A stretch of DNA of 64,000 nt from Candidatus Gastranaerophilales bacterium (lineage in GTDB: Bacteria; Cyanobacteriota; Vampirovibrionia; Gastranaerophilales; Gastranaerophilaceae): positions 43,331 to 107,330 of the forward strand of contig CALUYT010000028.1 in assembly GCA_944325085.1 (NCBI GenBank), in the 5' to 3' direction. The notes beneath the pieces were generated by a model. It made no database searches. It saw only the letters and a list, made by a program, of their open reading frames with translations, and had not been told where the DNA came from. The first letter of the stretch is position 1. Every line of letters begins with the position of its first letter. Positions 35,026-43,115 of this stretch are shown here, piece after piece. The position numbers were made by a program, and so were the translations under genes.

Positions 35026-35988
35026 TTAATCTTCTAATTCATCCATAGCTTTTACATATTTCAAGCGTAACTCTTTATCATTGATAGCTTTAATCTTAAA
35101 ATCTACAACATGATCATCAGTTGGATATTCACCAATTAAATTTTTCAATAAAATTGAATTAGCGCCTAAATATCCTTTTGCAACTTTACCTGTTTCCACA
35201 AATTCATTTGAATTTTTGCGCTTAGCAACATTTAAAGTATCGCCATTTGTTTGACAAAATGCTCTTGATTTAAGTGTACAATCCAAAATAGAAGATCCCT
35301 TTTCATCAAAGTCATTTTCATATTCTTCTACAAAAATACCTTTTGGTGAATGTAAAGTTCTTCCATCTTTTGTAGTTATAGTAAATTTGCTTGTTGGAAT
35401 TCTAAAAATTCTTTTACCATAAGAAATATGATCACCTTTATAATCAACAATTTCAGTATCATATACTAAATTATTTTTAGGTGTAGATTCTAAAATATTC
35501 ATATCACCAATTTCTCTGGTATTATATTCCCATTCTCTTACACCTTCATAGTGAATAATATTTCTTTTAGCTGTAGAATCATTTAAATCAATATCAGTAC
35601 TGTCAATATCCCAATTATGGAAATTATTCATCAATGTATCCAATGGTAGAGGTCTTTGATATTTGTAATACCACTGTATGATAGTATCTCCGCAATGATG
35701 ATATCCAGTAGTATCAATTGAAACTTCAGCATTAGCATTTGCATTTGCTTCTTCATAAGCATAAGCAGGGTCATCATCACAACTAGACATTACCATAGAT
35801 CCTGCTGCAGGCAACATACATAACGCAAGAATTGTATTTCTCATTGCTCTACTTGCTTTTTTATCATCACCTGTAAAATAAACATTAGGTTGTGCAGATA
35901 TTTTATTTTCATTTTGCAAACCTAAATTGTTTGAAAAATTTTGATTTGTCTTTTGACAATTATAATTGTTTATTGAACTTACACGCAT
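35026..35988 (-). CDS. Lineage-specific lipoprotein-like exported protein
   Basis: A 320-residue protein. A ~45-residue N-terminal extension rich in Asn/Gln carries PNVYFTGDDK (FxG motif). Then comes a hydrophobic segment (TILALCMLPAAGSMVMSSC) whose end resembles a lipobox. The mature part is acidic and Thr/Asp-rich with an Ala-Asn repeat (EEANANANAEV), and has beta-like segments (TSKFTITTKDGRTLHS). Placing a long extension before a lipoprotein signal is unusual, so actual export is uncertain. AGGAGG precedes the ATG. Not recognised. Confidence 0.6.
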   Translation of the reverse strand: MRVSSINNYNCQKTNQNFSNNLGLQNENKISAQPNVYFTGDDKKASRAMRNTILALCMLPAAGSMVMSSCDDDPAYAYEEANANANAEVSIDTTGYHHCGDTIIQWYYKYQRPLPLDTLMNNFHNWDIDSTDIDLNDSTAKRNIIHYEGVREWEYNTREIGDMNILESTPKNNLVYDTEIVDYKGDHISYGKRIFRIPTSKFTITTKDGRTLHSPKGIFVEEYENDFDEKGSSILDCTLKSRAFCQTNGDTLNVAKRKNSNEFVETGKVAKGYLGANSILLKNLIGEYPTDDHVVDFKIKAINDKELRLKYVKAMDELED

Positions 35989-36134
35989 AAGTGCCTCCTG
36001 GTTATATAACTTTTCATTCTAAAACCAAACATGAATAATATTGCTATTATAATTCAAAAATTTTACACTTAAACGCAAACCGTTACAAAATTTAAAAACG
36101 GAATTCAAATTAAAAACACATATAATAAACGAAA

Positions 36135-37154
36135 TTAAGATTCAGCTAATTTTTCACGAACAAGTTTTTCAACTTCAGCCAAAACTTCAGGATTTTGCTC
36201 CAAAAATTCCTTAGCTTTTTCTCTACCTTGACCTAATTTTTCATCGTTATAGCTAAACCAAGCACCAGCTTTTTTAACAATATCCAAGTTTACAGCTACA
36301 TCTAAAATATTACCTATCTTAGAAATACCTTTACCAAAGATAATATCAAATTCAGCAGTTCTAAATGGAGGAGCAACTTTATTTTTCAAAACTCTAACAC
36401 GAACATGGTTACCAATTTCACCATCATCACCTTTTAGAGTTTCTGTCTTTTTAATCTCCATACGAACAGATGCATAATATTTTAAAGCATTACCACCGGT
36501 AGTTGTTTCAGGATTACCATACATAACACCAATCTTCATTCTCAATTGGTTTATAAAAATTACAGTAGTGTTAGTTTTTCCAATAATACCGGTTAATTTT
36601 CTCAACGCTTTAGACATCAAACGAGCTTGTAAACCCATTTGTTGATCTTCCATAGAACCTTCAATTTCAGCCTTTGGAACAAGAGCAGCAACAGAGTCAA
36701 CAACAACAATATCAACAGCTCCTGAACGAACTAATTCTTCAGTAATATCAAGAGCTTGCTCACCTGTATCAGGTTGAGAAATTAATAAATCATCTACTTG
36801 AACACCTAAATTTCTTGCATATTCAGGATCAAGAGCATGCTCAGCATCAACAAACGCAGCAATTCCGCCTTTCTTTTGACACTCAGCAACTATATGTTGG
36901 GCAAGAGTTGTTTTACCAGAACTTTCAGGACCATATATTTCAATAATACGGCCTCTTGGAATTCCTCCAATACCAAGAGCTACATCTAATGACAATGCGC
37001 CTGTAGGGATAGCATCAACATTGACAGTTGTCTTATCACCAAGCTTCATTATTGAGCCTTTACCAAAATCCTTTTCAATTTTCTCGATAGCTAACTTTAG
37101 CGCTTTACTTCTTTCTTCGCTAATGTTTGCAGGTGATTCTTCTTTAACTGCCAT
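36135..37154 (-). CDS. recA: Recombinase RecA
   Basis: A 339-residue DNA strand-exchange and SOS-coprotease ATPase. The Walker [10 protein letters not shown] is near residue 75, Walker B is [14 protein letters not shown], and the L2 DNA-binding region is [31 protein letters not shown]. Length is normal, though the C-terminal acidic tail is weak (LVREKLAES). SD AGAGGA before the ATG. Preceded by a MerR-like gene with 12 nt between, so the two form an operon. Confidence 0.98.
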   Translation of the reverse strand: MAVKEESPANISEERSKALKLAIEKIEKDFGKGSIMKLGDKTTVNVDAIPTGALSLDVALGIGGIPRGRIIEIYGPESSGKTTLAQHIVAECQKKGGIAAFVDAEHALDPEYARNLGVQVDDLLISQPDTGEQALDITEELVRSGAVDIVVVDSVAALVPKAEIEGSMEDQQMGLQARLMSKALRKLTGIIGKTNTTVIFINQLRMKIGVMYGNPETTTGGNALKYYASVRMEIKKTETLKGDDGEIGNHVRVRVLKNKVAPPFRTAEFDIIFGKGISKIGNILDVAVNLDIVKKAGAWFSYNDEKLGQGREKAKEFLEQNPEVLAEVEKLVREKLAES

Positions 37155-37166
37155 TATATATTCCTC

Positions 37167-37691
37167 TTATTCCCAAACGTAAACTTCTTTTTTCTTATAA
37201 AAACCAAGAGCAACCGGTTTATAGCTATTTAATTCATTTTTCAACTGATAAACTTCTTTATTTAAATCAACGATTTTTTGTTTTAAAGTTTCATTATCAG
37301 TTTTGCAACGAATTAATTCAACTACAACATCGTCCATGCCTTCTAGTTTTTCATCAATAACTTTTGCAATTTTGTTGCTTAATTTCACTTCTAATTCTTG
37401 AAGAGTATTTAAAATACTTCTTACAGCAGCACTATTGCTTTGAGCTGCGCTAGAAGCCATTGCAGGTGTTCTTACAGCAATCGGATCTGTAACTAATCCT
37501 TTTACTTGAGCTTGAATTTTTCTTAAGTTTTTAACTTCATCATAAGAAAAATAAGTATGACCTTTTGCATTTTTTCTAGGTCTAATTGCAGCTTTTTTGC
37601 ATAAATCAACAATTTCCTTGTTGTCTGCTTTTAAAATAGTTCTAACCTCTTGAGGTGTCAAAGTTCTCTCATTTAATCTGTCTTTTATCAT
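37167..37691 (-). CDS. MerR-like HTH protein with coiled coil, upstream of recA
   Basis: A 174-residue protein. The first ~60 residues (LTPQEVRTILKADNKEIVDLC then HTYFSYDEVKNLRKIQ) resemble a MerR/excisionase-type winged helix. A coiled coil covers about 95-160 (LQELEVKLSNKIAKVI, KQKIVDLNKEVYQLKNEL). The C-terminus GFYKKKEVYVWE is distinctive. AAGGGA lies before the ATG. It is co-transcribed with recA and could regulate it or DNA repair, which is inference. Family name not certain. Confidence 0.6.
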   Translation of the reverse strand: MIKDRLNERTLTPQEVRTILKADNKEIVDLCKKAAIRPRKNAKGHTYFSYDEVKNLRKIQAQVKGLVTDPIAVRTPAMASSAAQSNSAAVRSILNTLQELEVKLSNKIAKVIDEKLEGMDDVVVELIRCKTDNETLKQKIVDLNKEVYQLKNELNSYKPVALGFYKKKEVYVWE

Positions 37692-37833
37692 TCTTATCTA
37701 TCCCTTAAAAAACATTCCCAACATCATTCTATTACATTCATAAAAAACTGGCAAATAAATTTTGATAATCATAAAGAAATGTAAAGGTCAAAATTTACAA
37801 AAATATTATTATAAAACGCTTTCAAACAAAAAT

Positions 37834-37861
37834 AAAAAAGACCTCGATTGAGGTCTTTTTT
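37834..37861 (-). terminator. Terminator after rpmB
   Basis: 12-bp perfect stem AAAAAAGACCTC / GAGGTCTTTTTT with a 4-nt loop GATT. Confidence 0.95.
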
Positions 37862-37885
37862 ATAAAACTCATATTCTAATTAAAA

Positions 37886-38077
37886 TTATATAGCTTTTTG
37901 AACTTTTCCTGCTTTTAAACAAGAAGTACATACTCTAATTCTTTTAGTAGAACCGTTTACAACAGCTTTAACAGTTTGTAAATTTGGTTCTTGTGTATGA
38001 ACAATTTGTTTATGAGAGAAAGTCAATTTAGCTGCTTTAATTGGAGCTTTTCCGCATATGTCACAATGTTTTGCCAT
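37886..38077 (-). CDS. rpmB: 50S ribosomal protein L28
   Basis: A 63-residue ribosomal protein. CDICGKAP and CTSCLKAG give the four cysteines of the zinc-ribbon form of L28. The basic middle (VKAVVNGSTKRIRVC) binds rRNA. Length is normal. SD AAAGGA before the ATG. Single-gene unit with its own terminator. Confidence 0.97.
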   Translation of the reverse strand: MAKHCDICGKAPIKAAKLTFSHKQIVHTQEPNLQTVKAVVNGSTKRIRVCTSCLKAGKVQKAI

Positions 38078-38217
38078 AATTATTTATCCTTTTCTAGCTA
38101 GTTTATTACTTCAATAAACCCATGATATCCCAAAAATACATTTTTGCAAGTAACTTGTTAAAAATGGTTTACATAGAAAATGTGAACAATAAACACTCAC
38201 AATAAAAATGTTTATGA

Positions 38218-38223
38218 TACAAT
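38218..38223 (+). promoter_or_regulatory. -10 element for leaderless hom
   Basis: TACAAT ends exactly 6 nt before ATG 38230 and there is no SD. Confidence 0.6.
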
Positions 38224-38229
38224 AGTCAC

Positions 38230-39507
38230 ATGGAAAGTAAAAAAATAAAAATCGGATTAATTGGCCTTGGAACAGTAGGCTCTGGAGTATTCAAAACTCT
38301 AAAAAACTTTGACAATGTTGAAGTTGTAAAAATTGCAGTACGCAATAAAAGTAAAAAGCGTAACATTGAAGGATTAGATGAAAGCATAATAACAGATGAT
38401 GCTTATGAAATCGTTAATGATCCTCAAATCGATATTGTAGCTGAATTAGTAGGAGGAGTTTCTCCTGCATTTGATCTTATTAAAACTGCAATAAAAAATG
38501 GTAAACATATCGTTACTGCTAACAAAGAATTACTAGCAAAGCATGGTGAAGAATTATTCAACTATGCAGAAGAACATAACAAAGTAGTTCTATATGAAGC
38601 AGCAATTGCTGGTGGTATTCCACTAATAATGCCAATAAAAACAATTCTTGCAGGTAATAAAATCAACAAAATCAAAGCAATATTAAACGGTACAACAAAT
38701 TACATTTTAACAAAAATGGATGTACAAGGTGCATCATATACAGATGTATTAAAAGAATCTCAAGAATTAGGTTATGCTGAAGCTGACCCAACAGGAGACG
38801 TTGAAGGTTTTGATGCAGCATATAAAATTACAACATTAGCAACTATTGCTTTTGGCAAAAGAGTTAAAATTGAAAATGTATATCGTGAAGGAATAACAAA
38901 AATCAGTCCTGAAGATATGCAAGCAGCCAATGAAATGGGATATAAAATTAAACTTATCGCATCAGCTGAGATTACAGAAGATAATAAAGCAGATGTTAGA
39001 GTTCATCCTATGCTAATTTCAAAAAATAATCCATTGGCACATATAGATTATGTAACTAATGCTGTTACTTTAACAGGACACCCTGTTGGTAGTGTAACTC
39101 TATCTGGTCCTGGAGCTGGAGAATTCCCTACAGCAAGCTCTGTTGTTGGTGATATTTTAGCAATAGCTTCAGAAATCGGCAAAACTGATTACTTACTTCC
39201 AATGATGAGATGTCAACACAACGAAAATGCTGAACCTATTGATATTTCTGAAACAAGAAATAAATATTATATTTCAATGACAGCAAAAAATAGTCTTGGT
39301 GTTATTGGTAGAATAGGTAAAGCTTGTGAAGATAATCAAATCAGCTTGGCAAGCATTGTTCAAAAAGAAGTTTCTCAAGATAATGCTGCACATATTAGAG
39401 TAATTACAGATGTATGTAAAGAAAAAGATATGCAAAAAGTTATTGATATTTTCAATAATGATTCTGCTATCACATCTGTAAATAGTCTTATCCGGGTACA
39501 AGTCTAA
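38230..39507 (+). CDS. hom: Homoserine dehydrogenase
   Basis: A 425-residue enzyme reducing aspartate semialdehyde to homoserine for threonine, methionine and isoleucine. The Rossmann motif GLIGLGTVGSGVFK opens the protein. VTANKELLAKHG and AIAGGIPLI lie around 93-130. Catalytic-domain signatures are LNGTTNYILTKM and ELGYAEADPTGDVEGFDAAYK. A C-terminal ACT domain (about 350-425, YYISMTAKNSLGVIGRIG) suggests feedback by threonine. Followed by a 45-codon ORF and thrC, so a threonine operon; no homoserine kinase here. Leaderless promoter layout. Confidence 0.97.
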   Translation: MESKKIKIGLIGLGTVGSGVFKTLKNFDNVEVVKIAVRNKSKKRNIEGLDESIITDDAYEIVNDPQIDIVAELVGGVSPAFDLIKTAIKNGKHIVTANKELLAKHGEELFNYAEEHNKVVLYEAAIAGGIPLIMPIKTILAGNKINKIKAILNGTTNYILTKMDVQGASYTDVLKESQELGYAEADPTGDVEGFDAAYKITTLATIAFGKRVKIENVYREGITKISPEDMQAANEMGYKIKLIASAEITEDNKADVRVHPMLISKNNPLAHIDYVTNAVTLTGHPVGSVTLSGPGAGEFPTASSVVGDILAIASEIGKTDYLLPMMRCQHNENAEPIDISETRNKYYISMTAKNSLGVIGRIGKACEDNQISLASIVQKEVSQDNAAHIRVITDVCKEKDMQKVIDIFNNDSAITSVNSLIRVQV

Positions 39508-39521
39508 ATCATAGGAATTAT

Positions 39522-39659
39522 ATGAGTTGTTCAACAGCAAAAGTATATTTATATACTGTAGGTTGTAATGATAGCAAAGGACGTCAATTTGCATTATTTG
39601 ACACATATATTCATGACAAAGAAAGAACACAAACAAACGTTGATACACTCAATGTATAA
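39522..39659 (+). CDS. 45-residue small protein between hom and thrC
   Basis: ATG 39522 is preceded by AGGA and reads 45 codons to [22 protein letters not shown]... then ...[10 protein letters not shown]. It sits 14 nt after hom and 44 nt before thrC in the same direction, so it is likely in the same transcript. Two cysteines lie in the first 15 residues. No known family. A minus-strand ORF overlaps it but lacks an SD. Could be a leader or coupling peptide, or a bona fide small protein. Confidence 0.55.
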   Translation: MSCSTAKVYLYTVGCNDSKGRQFALFDTYIHDKERTQTNVDTLNV

Positions 39660-39703
39660 AAAAGAAACAGTATTCAAATAAAAATAGAAGGAACGAGGGT
39701 ATT

Positions 39704-40756
39704 ATGTACTATCAAGGATTAATTAACAAATACAAAGAATATTTACCTGTTACAGACACTACTCCTATTGTCACATTAAATGAAGGTAATACACCTTTGA
39801 TTAAAGCTGAAAATTTAGCTAAAAAAATCGGAATTAATGCAGAAATTTATTTAAAATTCGAAGGTTGTAACCCAACGGGTAGTTTCAAAGACCGTGGCAT
39901 GACAATGGCAGTTACAAAAGCAAAAGAATCTGGTTCCGGCGCAATAATATGTGCATCAACAGGAAATACCTCAGCTTCAGCTGCTGCATATGGTGCTAAA
40001 GCTGGTTTAAAAACTTATGTTTTAATTCCTGATGGATACATAGCACTTGGGAAATTGTCTCAGGCAATGATGTATGGAGCAGAAATCATAGCAATTCAAG
40101 GTAATTTTGATAGAGCTTTGGAAGTTGTAAGAGAAATTGCTGAAAAATACCCTATAACTCTTGTAAATTCAGTAAATCCATATAGAATTGAAGGTCAAAA
40201 AACAGGTGCATTTGAAATTTGTGAAGCCTTAGGTCAAGCACCTGACTATCACTTTATACCTGTAGGAAATGCCGGAAATATTACAGCATACTGGAAAGGT
40301 TATAAAGAATGGTTTAATTTAGGCAAAATTCCAGCTTTACCTAAAATGATGGGATTTGAAGCTGAAGGCGCTGCGGCAATTGTTAAAGGCAAAAGAATTA
40401 TGAATCCTGAAACACTTGCAACTGCTATACGTATTGGTAACCCTGCAAGTTGGAAATTCGCTGAAGCAGCTCGTGATGAAAGTAATGGAATGATAAACTA
40501 TGTAACTGATGAAGAAATAGTTAAAGCATATAAGCTTATCGCATCTTGTGAAGGCGTATTAGCTGAACCGGCTTCAGCTGCATCTGTTGCAGGACTTATC
40601 AAAGTAAAAGACCAAGTTAAAGAAGGTTCTAAAATCGTTTGTATTCTAACAGGAAATGGTTTAAAAGATCCTGATAATGCTATTAAATATTCTAATGATG
40701 AAGTTAAGAAAACTACATCAGACTTAAATGATATCCTAAAAGCTATGAATATATAA
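39704..40756 (+). CDS. thrC: Threonine synthase
   Basis: A 350-residue PLP enzyme converting O-phosphohomoserine to threonine. The PLP lysine is in [11 protein letters not shown] (about 57-67). Other landmarks are [37 protein letters not shown] (phosphate-binding loop), [16 protein letters not shown] and [13 protein letters not shown]. It is the short cyanobacterial/Gram-positive type. GAGGG before the ATG. It shares a transcript with hom, and a perfect palindrome terminator follows. Confidence 0.97.
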   Translation: MYYQGLINKYKEYLPVTDTTPIVTLNEGNTPLIKAENLAKKIGINAEIYLKFEGCNPTGSFKDRGMTMAVTKAKESGSGAIICASTGNTSASAAAYGAKAGLKTYVLIPDGYIALGKLSQAMMYGAEIIAIQGNFDRALEVVREIAEKYPITLVNSVNPYRIEGQKTGAFEICEALGQAPDYHFIPVGNAGNITAYWKGYKEWFNLGKIPALPKMMGFEAEGAAAIVKGKRIMNPETLATAIRIGNPASWKFAEAARDESNGMINYVTDEEIVKAYKLIASCEGVLAEPASAASVAGLIKVKDQVKEGSKIVCILTGNGLKDPDNAIKYSNDEVKKTTSDLNDILKAMNI

Positions 40757-40777
40757 AAAAATAACTACAAATAACTC

Positions 40778-40810
40778 AAAGGCAGAACTAATATTAGTTC
40801 TGCCTTTTTA
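40778..40810. terminator. Terminator between thrC and the graspetide precursor
   Basis: 30-nt perfect palindrome AAAGGCAGAACTAAT / ATTAGTTCTGCCTTT followed by TT; works on both strands for convergent genes. Confidence 0.9.
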
Positions 40811-40832
40811 TATAATCAACACTATACAAATT

Positions 40833-42062
40833 TTATAATAAACCTTTTTTAGGGTCTATAATATCTGAGCCACCTTCTTCACTTGTAGCTATTGTAGTTA
40901 ATCTGTGTTCTTTTATATACTCGTCAAATATTTTTTGTATTTCTTCTTTTGTTTTTCCATCAATCTTAATTGGATCTCCGCCTTCTTCGCCAACAGCTTG
41001 AGTAGTCAGCTTTTGGTCCTTTATATACTTATCAAATATTTCTTGTATTTCTTCTTTTATTTTAGGATCTATTTTAATTGGATCTCCGCCTTCTTCACCT
41101 ACGGCCATTGTGGTATAATCAGCACCACCTTCTTCGCCTAAAGCCATTGTAGTGTAATTAGAACCACCTTCTTCATTTAAAGCTTTGGTAGTAGCAGAAT
41201 CCACACCACCACCTTCTTCACCTACGGCCATTGTAGTGTAATTAGAACCACCTTCCTCGCCTATAGCTTTAGTAGTAGTTGCATCTGCACTGCCACCCTC
41301 TTCACCTATAGCTTGAGTAGTATATTTTCGTCCTTTTAAATATTTATCCAATAGCTCAGCAATTTCTTTTTTGGTTTTATCATCAATATTAATTGACTCT
41401 CCACCTTCTTCGCCTACAGCTAGTGTGGTATAATTAGAACCACCTTCTTCGTTTGTAGATTTAGTAGTAATATCTGCACTGCTACCATTTTCACCTAGTG
41501 CATAGGTTACTAATGAACCGCCTTCTTCGCCTGTGGATTTAGTAGTAATATCTGCGCTACTACCATTTTCACCTAGTGCATAGGTTACTAATGAACCGCC
41601 TTCTTCACCTGTAGATTTAGTAGTAATATCTGCGCTGCTACCATTTTCACCTAGTGCATAAGTTACTAATGTGCTACCTTCTTCGCCTATAGATTTGGAA
41701 ATTGCACCGGAACTTCCACCTTCCTCACCTACAGCCATGGTAGTCATTTTGCCGCCATTTTTTAAATATTCATCAATTATTTTATCAATATTTTTATTTT
41801 CTTTTTGTATATTTTTAGTCGCACCATCTTTATAATCTACAAAAGTATTATCATCAGGATTTTGTTCAACAAAAAAGCCTTTTACTTTTACTTTTAAGTC
41901 ATTTTCAGATGATTTCAGATTAGCTTCTTTATTTAAATTAGCAAGTGCCTCTTTTATTTCTTTACTTGTAGGTTTGTTATTTTTTTGAGATTTACCTTGA
42001 GCTTTAGTTTTTTTCAACTCTTTATCGTAATTATCTCCAGTACCATCTACTCGTAATGTCAT
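40833..42062 (-). CDS. Putative multi-core graspetide precursor (17 TTxxxxEE-type units)
   Basis: A 409-residue protein. ATG 42062 has AAGGAG 5 nt upstream; a longer start is rejected. Residues 1-90 are a polar Lys/Asn-rich leader. From 107 to 396 there are 13 exact TTxxxxEE octads: 107, 147, 173, 199, 212, 248, 263, 276, 291, 304, 317, 353 and 389. Most read TT-x-A-x-G-E-E-G-G. Four degenerate units are ISKSIGEE (121) and VTYALGEN (133, 159, 185). TTxxxxEE is the plesiocin graspetide core, where Thr and Glu side chains are joined by esters. A helix I-x-x-[IL]-[IFL]-D-[KE]-Y-[IL]-K recurs at 92, 234, 339 and 375, about 9 residues before a core. The divergent ATP-grasp gene supports this call. 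Alternative: an uncommon structural repeat protein. Confidence 0.72.
   Translation of the reverse strand: MTLRVDGTGDNYDKELKKTKAQGKSQKNNKPTSKEIKEALANLNKEANLKSSENDLKVKVKGFFVEQNPDDNTFVDYKDGATKNIQKENKNIDKIIDEYLKNGGKMTTMAVGEEGGSSGAISKSIGEEGSTLVTYALGENGSSADITTKSTGEEGGSLVTYALGENGSSADITTKSTGEEGGSLVTYALGENGSSADITTKSTNEEGGSNYTTLAVGEEGGESINIDDKTKKEIAELLDKYLKGRKYTTQAIGEEGGSADATTTKAIGEEGGSNYTTMAVGEEGGGVDSATTKALNEEGGSNYTTMALGEEGGADYTTMAVGEEGGDPIKIDPKIKEEIQEIFDKYIKDQKLTTQAVGEEGGDPIKIDGKTKEEIQKIFDEYIKEHRLTTIATSEEGGSDIIDPKKGLL
41445..41678 (-). repeat. Three tandem 78-bp repeats inside the precursor gene
   Basis: Copies begin at 41445, 41523 and 41601 (exact 78-bp spacing), near-identical at DNA level. A partial fourth copy starts at 41679. 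Each encodes a 26-residue unit with one VTYALGEN and one TTKST[GN]EE. Recent in-gene duplication. Confidence 0.9.
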
Positions 42063-42136
42063 AATTGCTCCTTTCAAAATTTTGCACACTTCGATTACTT
42101 CGGAAATATTTAGTACAAACTTTAATGAAATTTTAA

Positions 42137-42177
42137 AATTGTAACAATTGGCAATATTAGTGAAAATCCATTAAGAT
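42137..42177 (+). promoter_or_regulatory. Promoter and possible operator of the ATP-grasp gene
   Basis: TTGGCA (42148-42153), 18 nt and TAAGAT (42172-42177) precede AGGAGG and ATG 42194. A perfect 6-1-6 palindrome AATTGTAACAATT (42137-42149) overlaps the -35. A direct repeat ACTTCG-ATT-ACTTCG at 42088-42102 lies in the divergent precursor leader. The 131-bp spacer may co-regulate both genes. Confidence 0.4.
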
Positions 42178-42193
42178 AAATAAGGAGGTTCAA

Positions 42194-43060
42194 ATGATTA
42201 TTGTAATAGGAAGTAAAGAAGACTTTCACTCTCAATATGTATTTAATAAACTAACGACACAAAATATTAAAGTTAAATATCTTGATTCCAGAAAATTCCC
42301 AATTATTAATTGGTCTCCTGAAGGAGAACAAGATTATATTATTCTTGATGAAGAAAAAATATACATAAAAGATATCACAGGAATATACTGGAGATGGTAT
42401 TATGGAGTGACTTTTGGAACTTCTGATATTGTATATAGAGAAAAAACATCCGCGCTAGAAAGCTTTTTATGTTCAGTTGAACCTATTAGTTGGAATTCAT
42501 TACAAGCTGTAGAACTTCATAGAAAAAAAGGACTACAAAGCAAAATAATGCAAGATAATGGAATTAGAATTCCAAAAACCATTGTTACAAACGATGCAAA
42601 TGCTCTTGAAAAATTTTATATCGAAAATAATAAAAATATTATTTATAAACCGGTAAGAGGTGGCGCTTATACTCAAAAATTAAAAGATGAAGATTTGCTA
42701 AGAAAAGAATCTCTTATTAATTGCCCTTGTCAATTACAAGAATGCATTGACGGTATTGATATAAGAGTTTATGCCTTTGAAACCGGTGAAATATACGCAG
42801 GTGAAATTCTTGCTCAAAGTCTTGATTTTAGAGCAGATGAAAACGCCAAAATAAATAAACATAACTTGCCTAAAAAAATACAAAAAGATTGTCTAAAAAT
42901 TATGAAATTACTTGGTCTAAAATATTCCGGTATAGATATTAGATTAAGTAATAGTGGAGAATATGTATTTATAGAAGCAAATCCGGCACCAATGTTTGTT
43001 CATTTTGAAAATATGACAGGTTATCCAATCACAGACACTTTAATAAAAAATTTAATATAA
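42194..43060 (+). CDS. ATP-grasp peptide ligase (MvdD/PsnB-type graspetide cyclase)
   Basis: A 288-residue ATP-grasp enzyme, SD AAGGAGG. The pre-ATP-grasp part has ITGIYWRWYYG (61-71), like the IxxVWxRR motif of microviridin ligases. The ATP-binding lysine is in YKPVRGGA (K152). LQECIDGIDIRVYAFETGE (181-199) and SLDFRADEN (209-217) match the DIRV and DxR core of RimK/MvdD-type enzymes. Metal ligands are D248 (SGIDIR) and E261/N263 (EANPAP). It would activate Glu side chains with ATP and join them to Thr in the divergently encoded repeat precursor. Without that neighbour, a generic RimK-like ligase would be the alternative. Confidence 0.8.
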   Translation: MIIVIGSKEDFHSQYVFNKLTTQNIKVKYLDSRKFPIINWSPEGEQDYIILDEEKIYIKDITGIYWRWYYGVTFGTSDIVYREKTSALESFLCSVEPISWNSLQAVELHRKKGLQSKIMQDNGIRIPKTIVTNDANALEKFYIENNKNIIYKPVRGGAYTQKLKDEDLLRKESLINCPCQLQECIDGIDIRVYAFETGEIYAGEILAQSLDFRADENAKINKHNLPKKIQKDCLKIMKLLGLKYSGIDIRLSNSGEYVFIEANPAPMFVHFENMTGYPITDTLIKNLI

Positions 43061-43093
43061 AAAAAAGCTCCTAATAATATAGGAGCTTTTTTT
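43061..43093. terminator. Terminator between ATP-grasp and rpoC2
   Basis: AAAAAAGCTCCTA / TAGGAGCTTTTTTT stem of about 13 bp with a 6-nt AT loop; bidirectional, with T-runs. Confidence 0.9.
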
Positions 43094-43115
43094 ATATTGT
43101 ATATGATTAAATAAA

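Noticed and set aside
39274..39648. Minus-strand ORF over the hom end and the 45-codon gene
   Set aside because: Antisense to hom, no SD, composition Tyr/Leu/Asn-rich typical of a shadow frame.
41445..41678. Tandem repeats considered as a CRISPR array
   Set aside because: Repeats are contiguous 78-bp coding units in one reading frame, without unique spacers.
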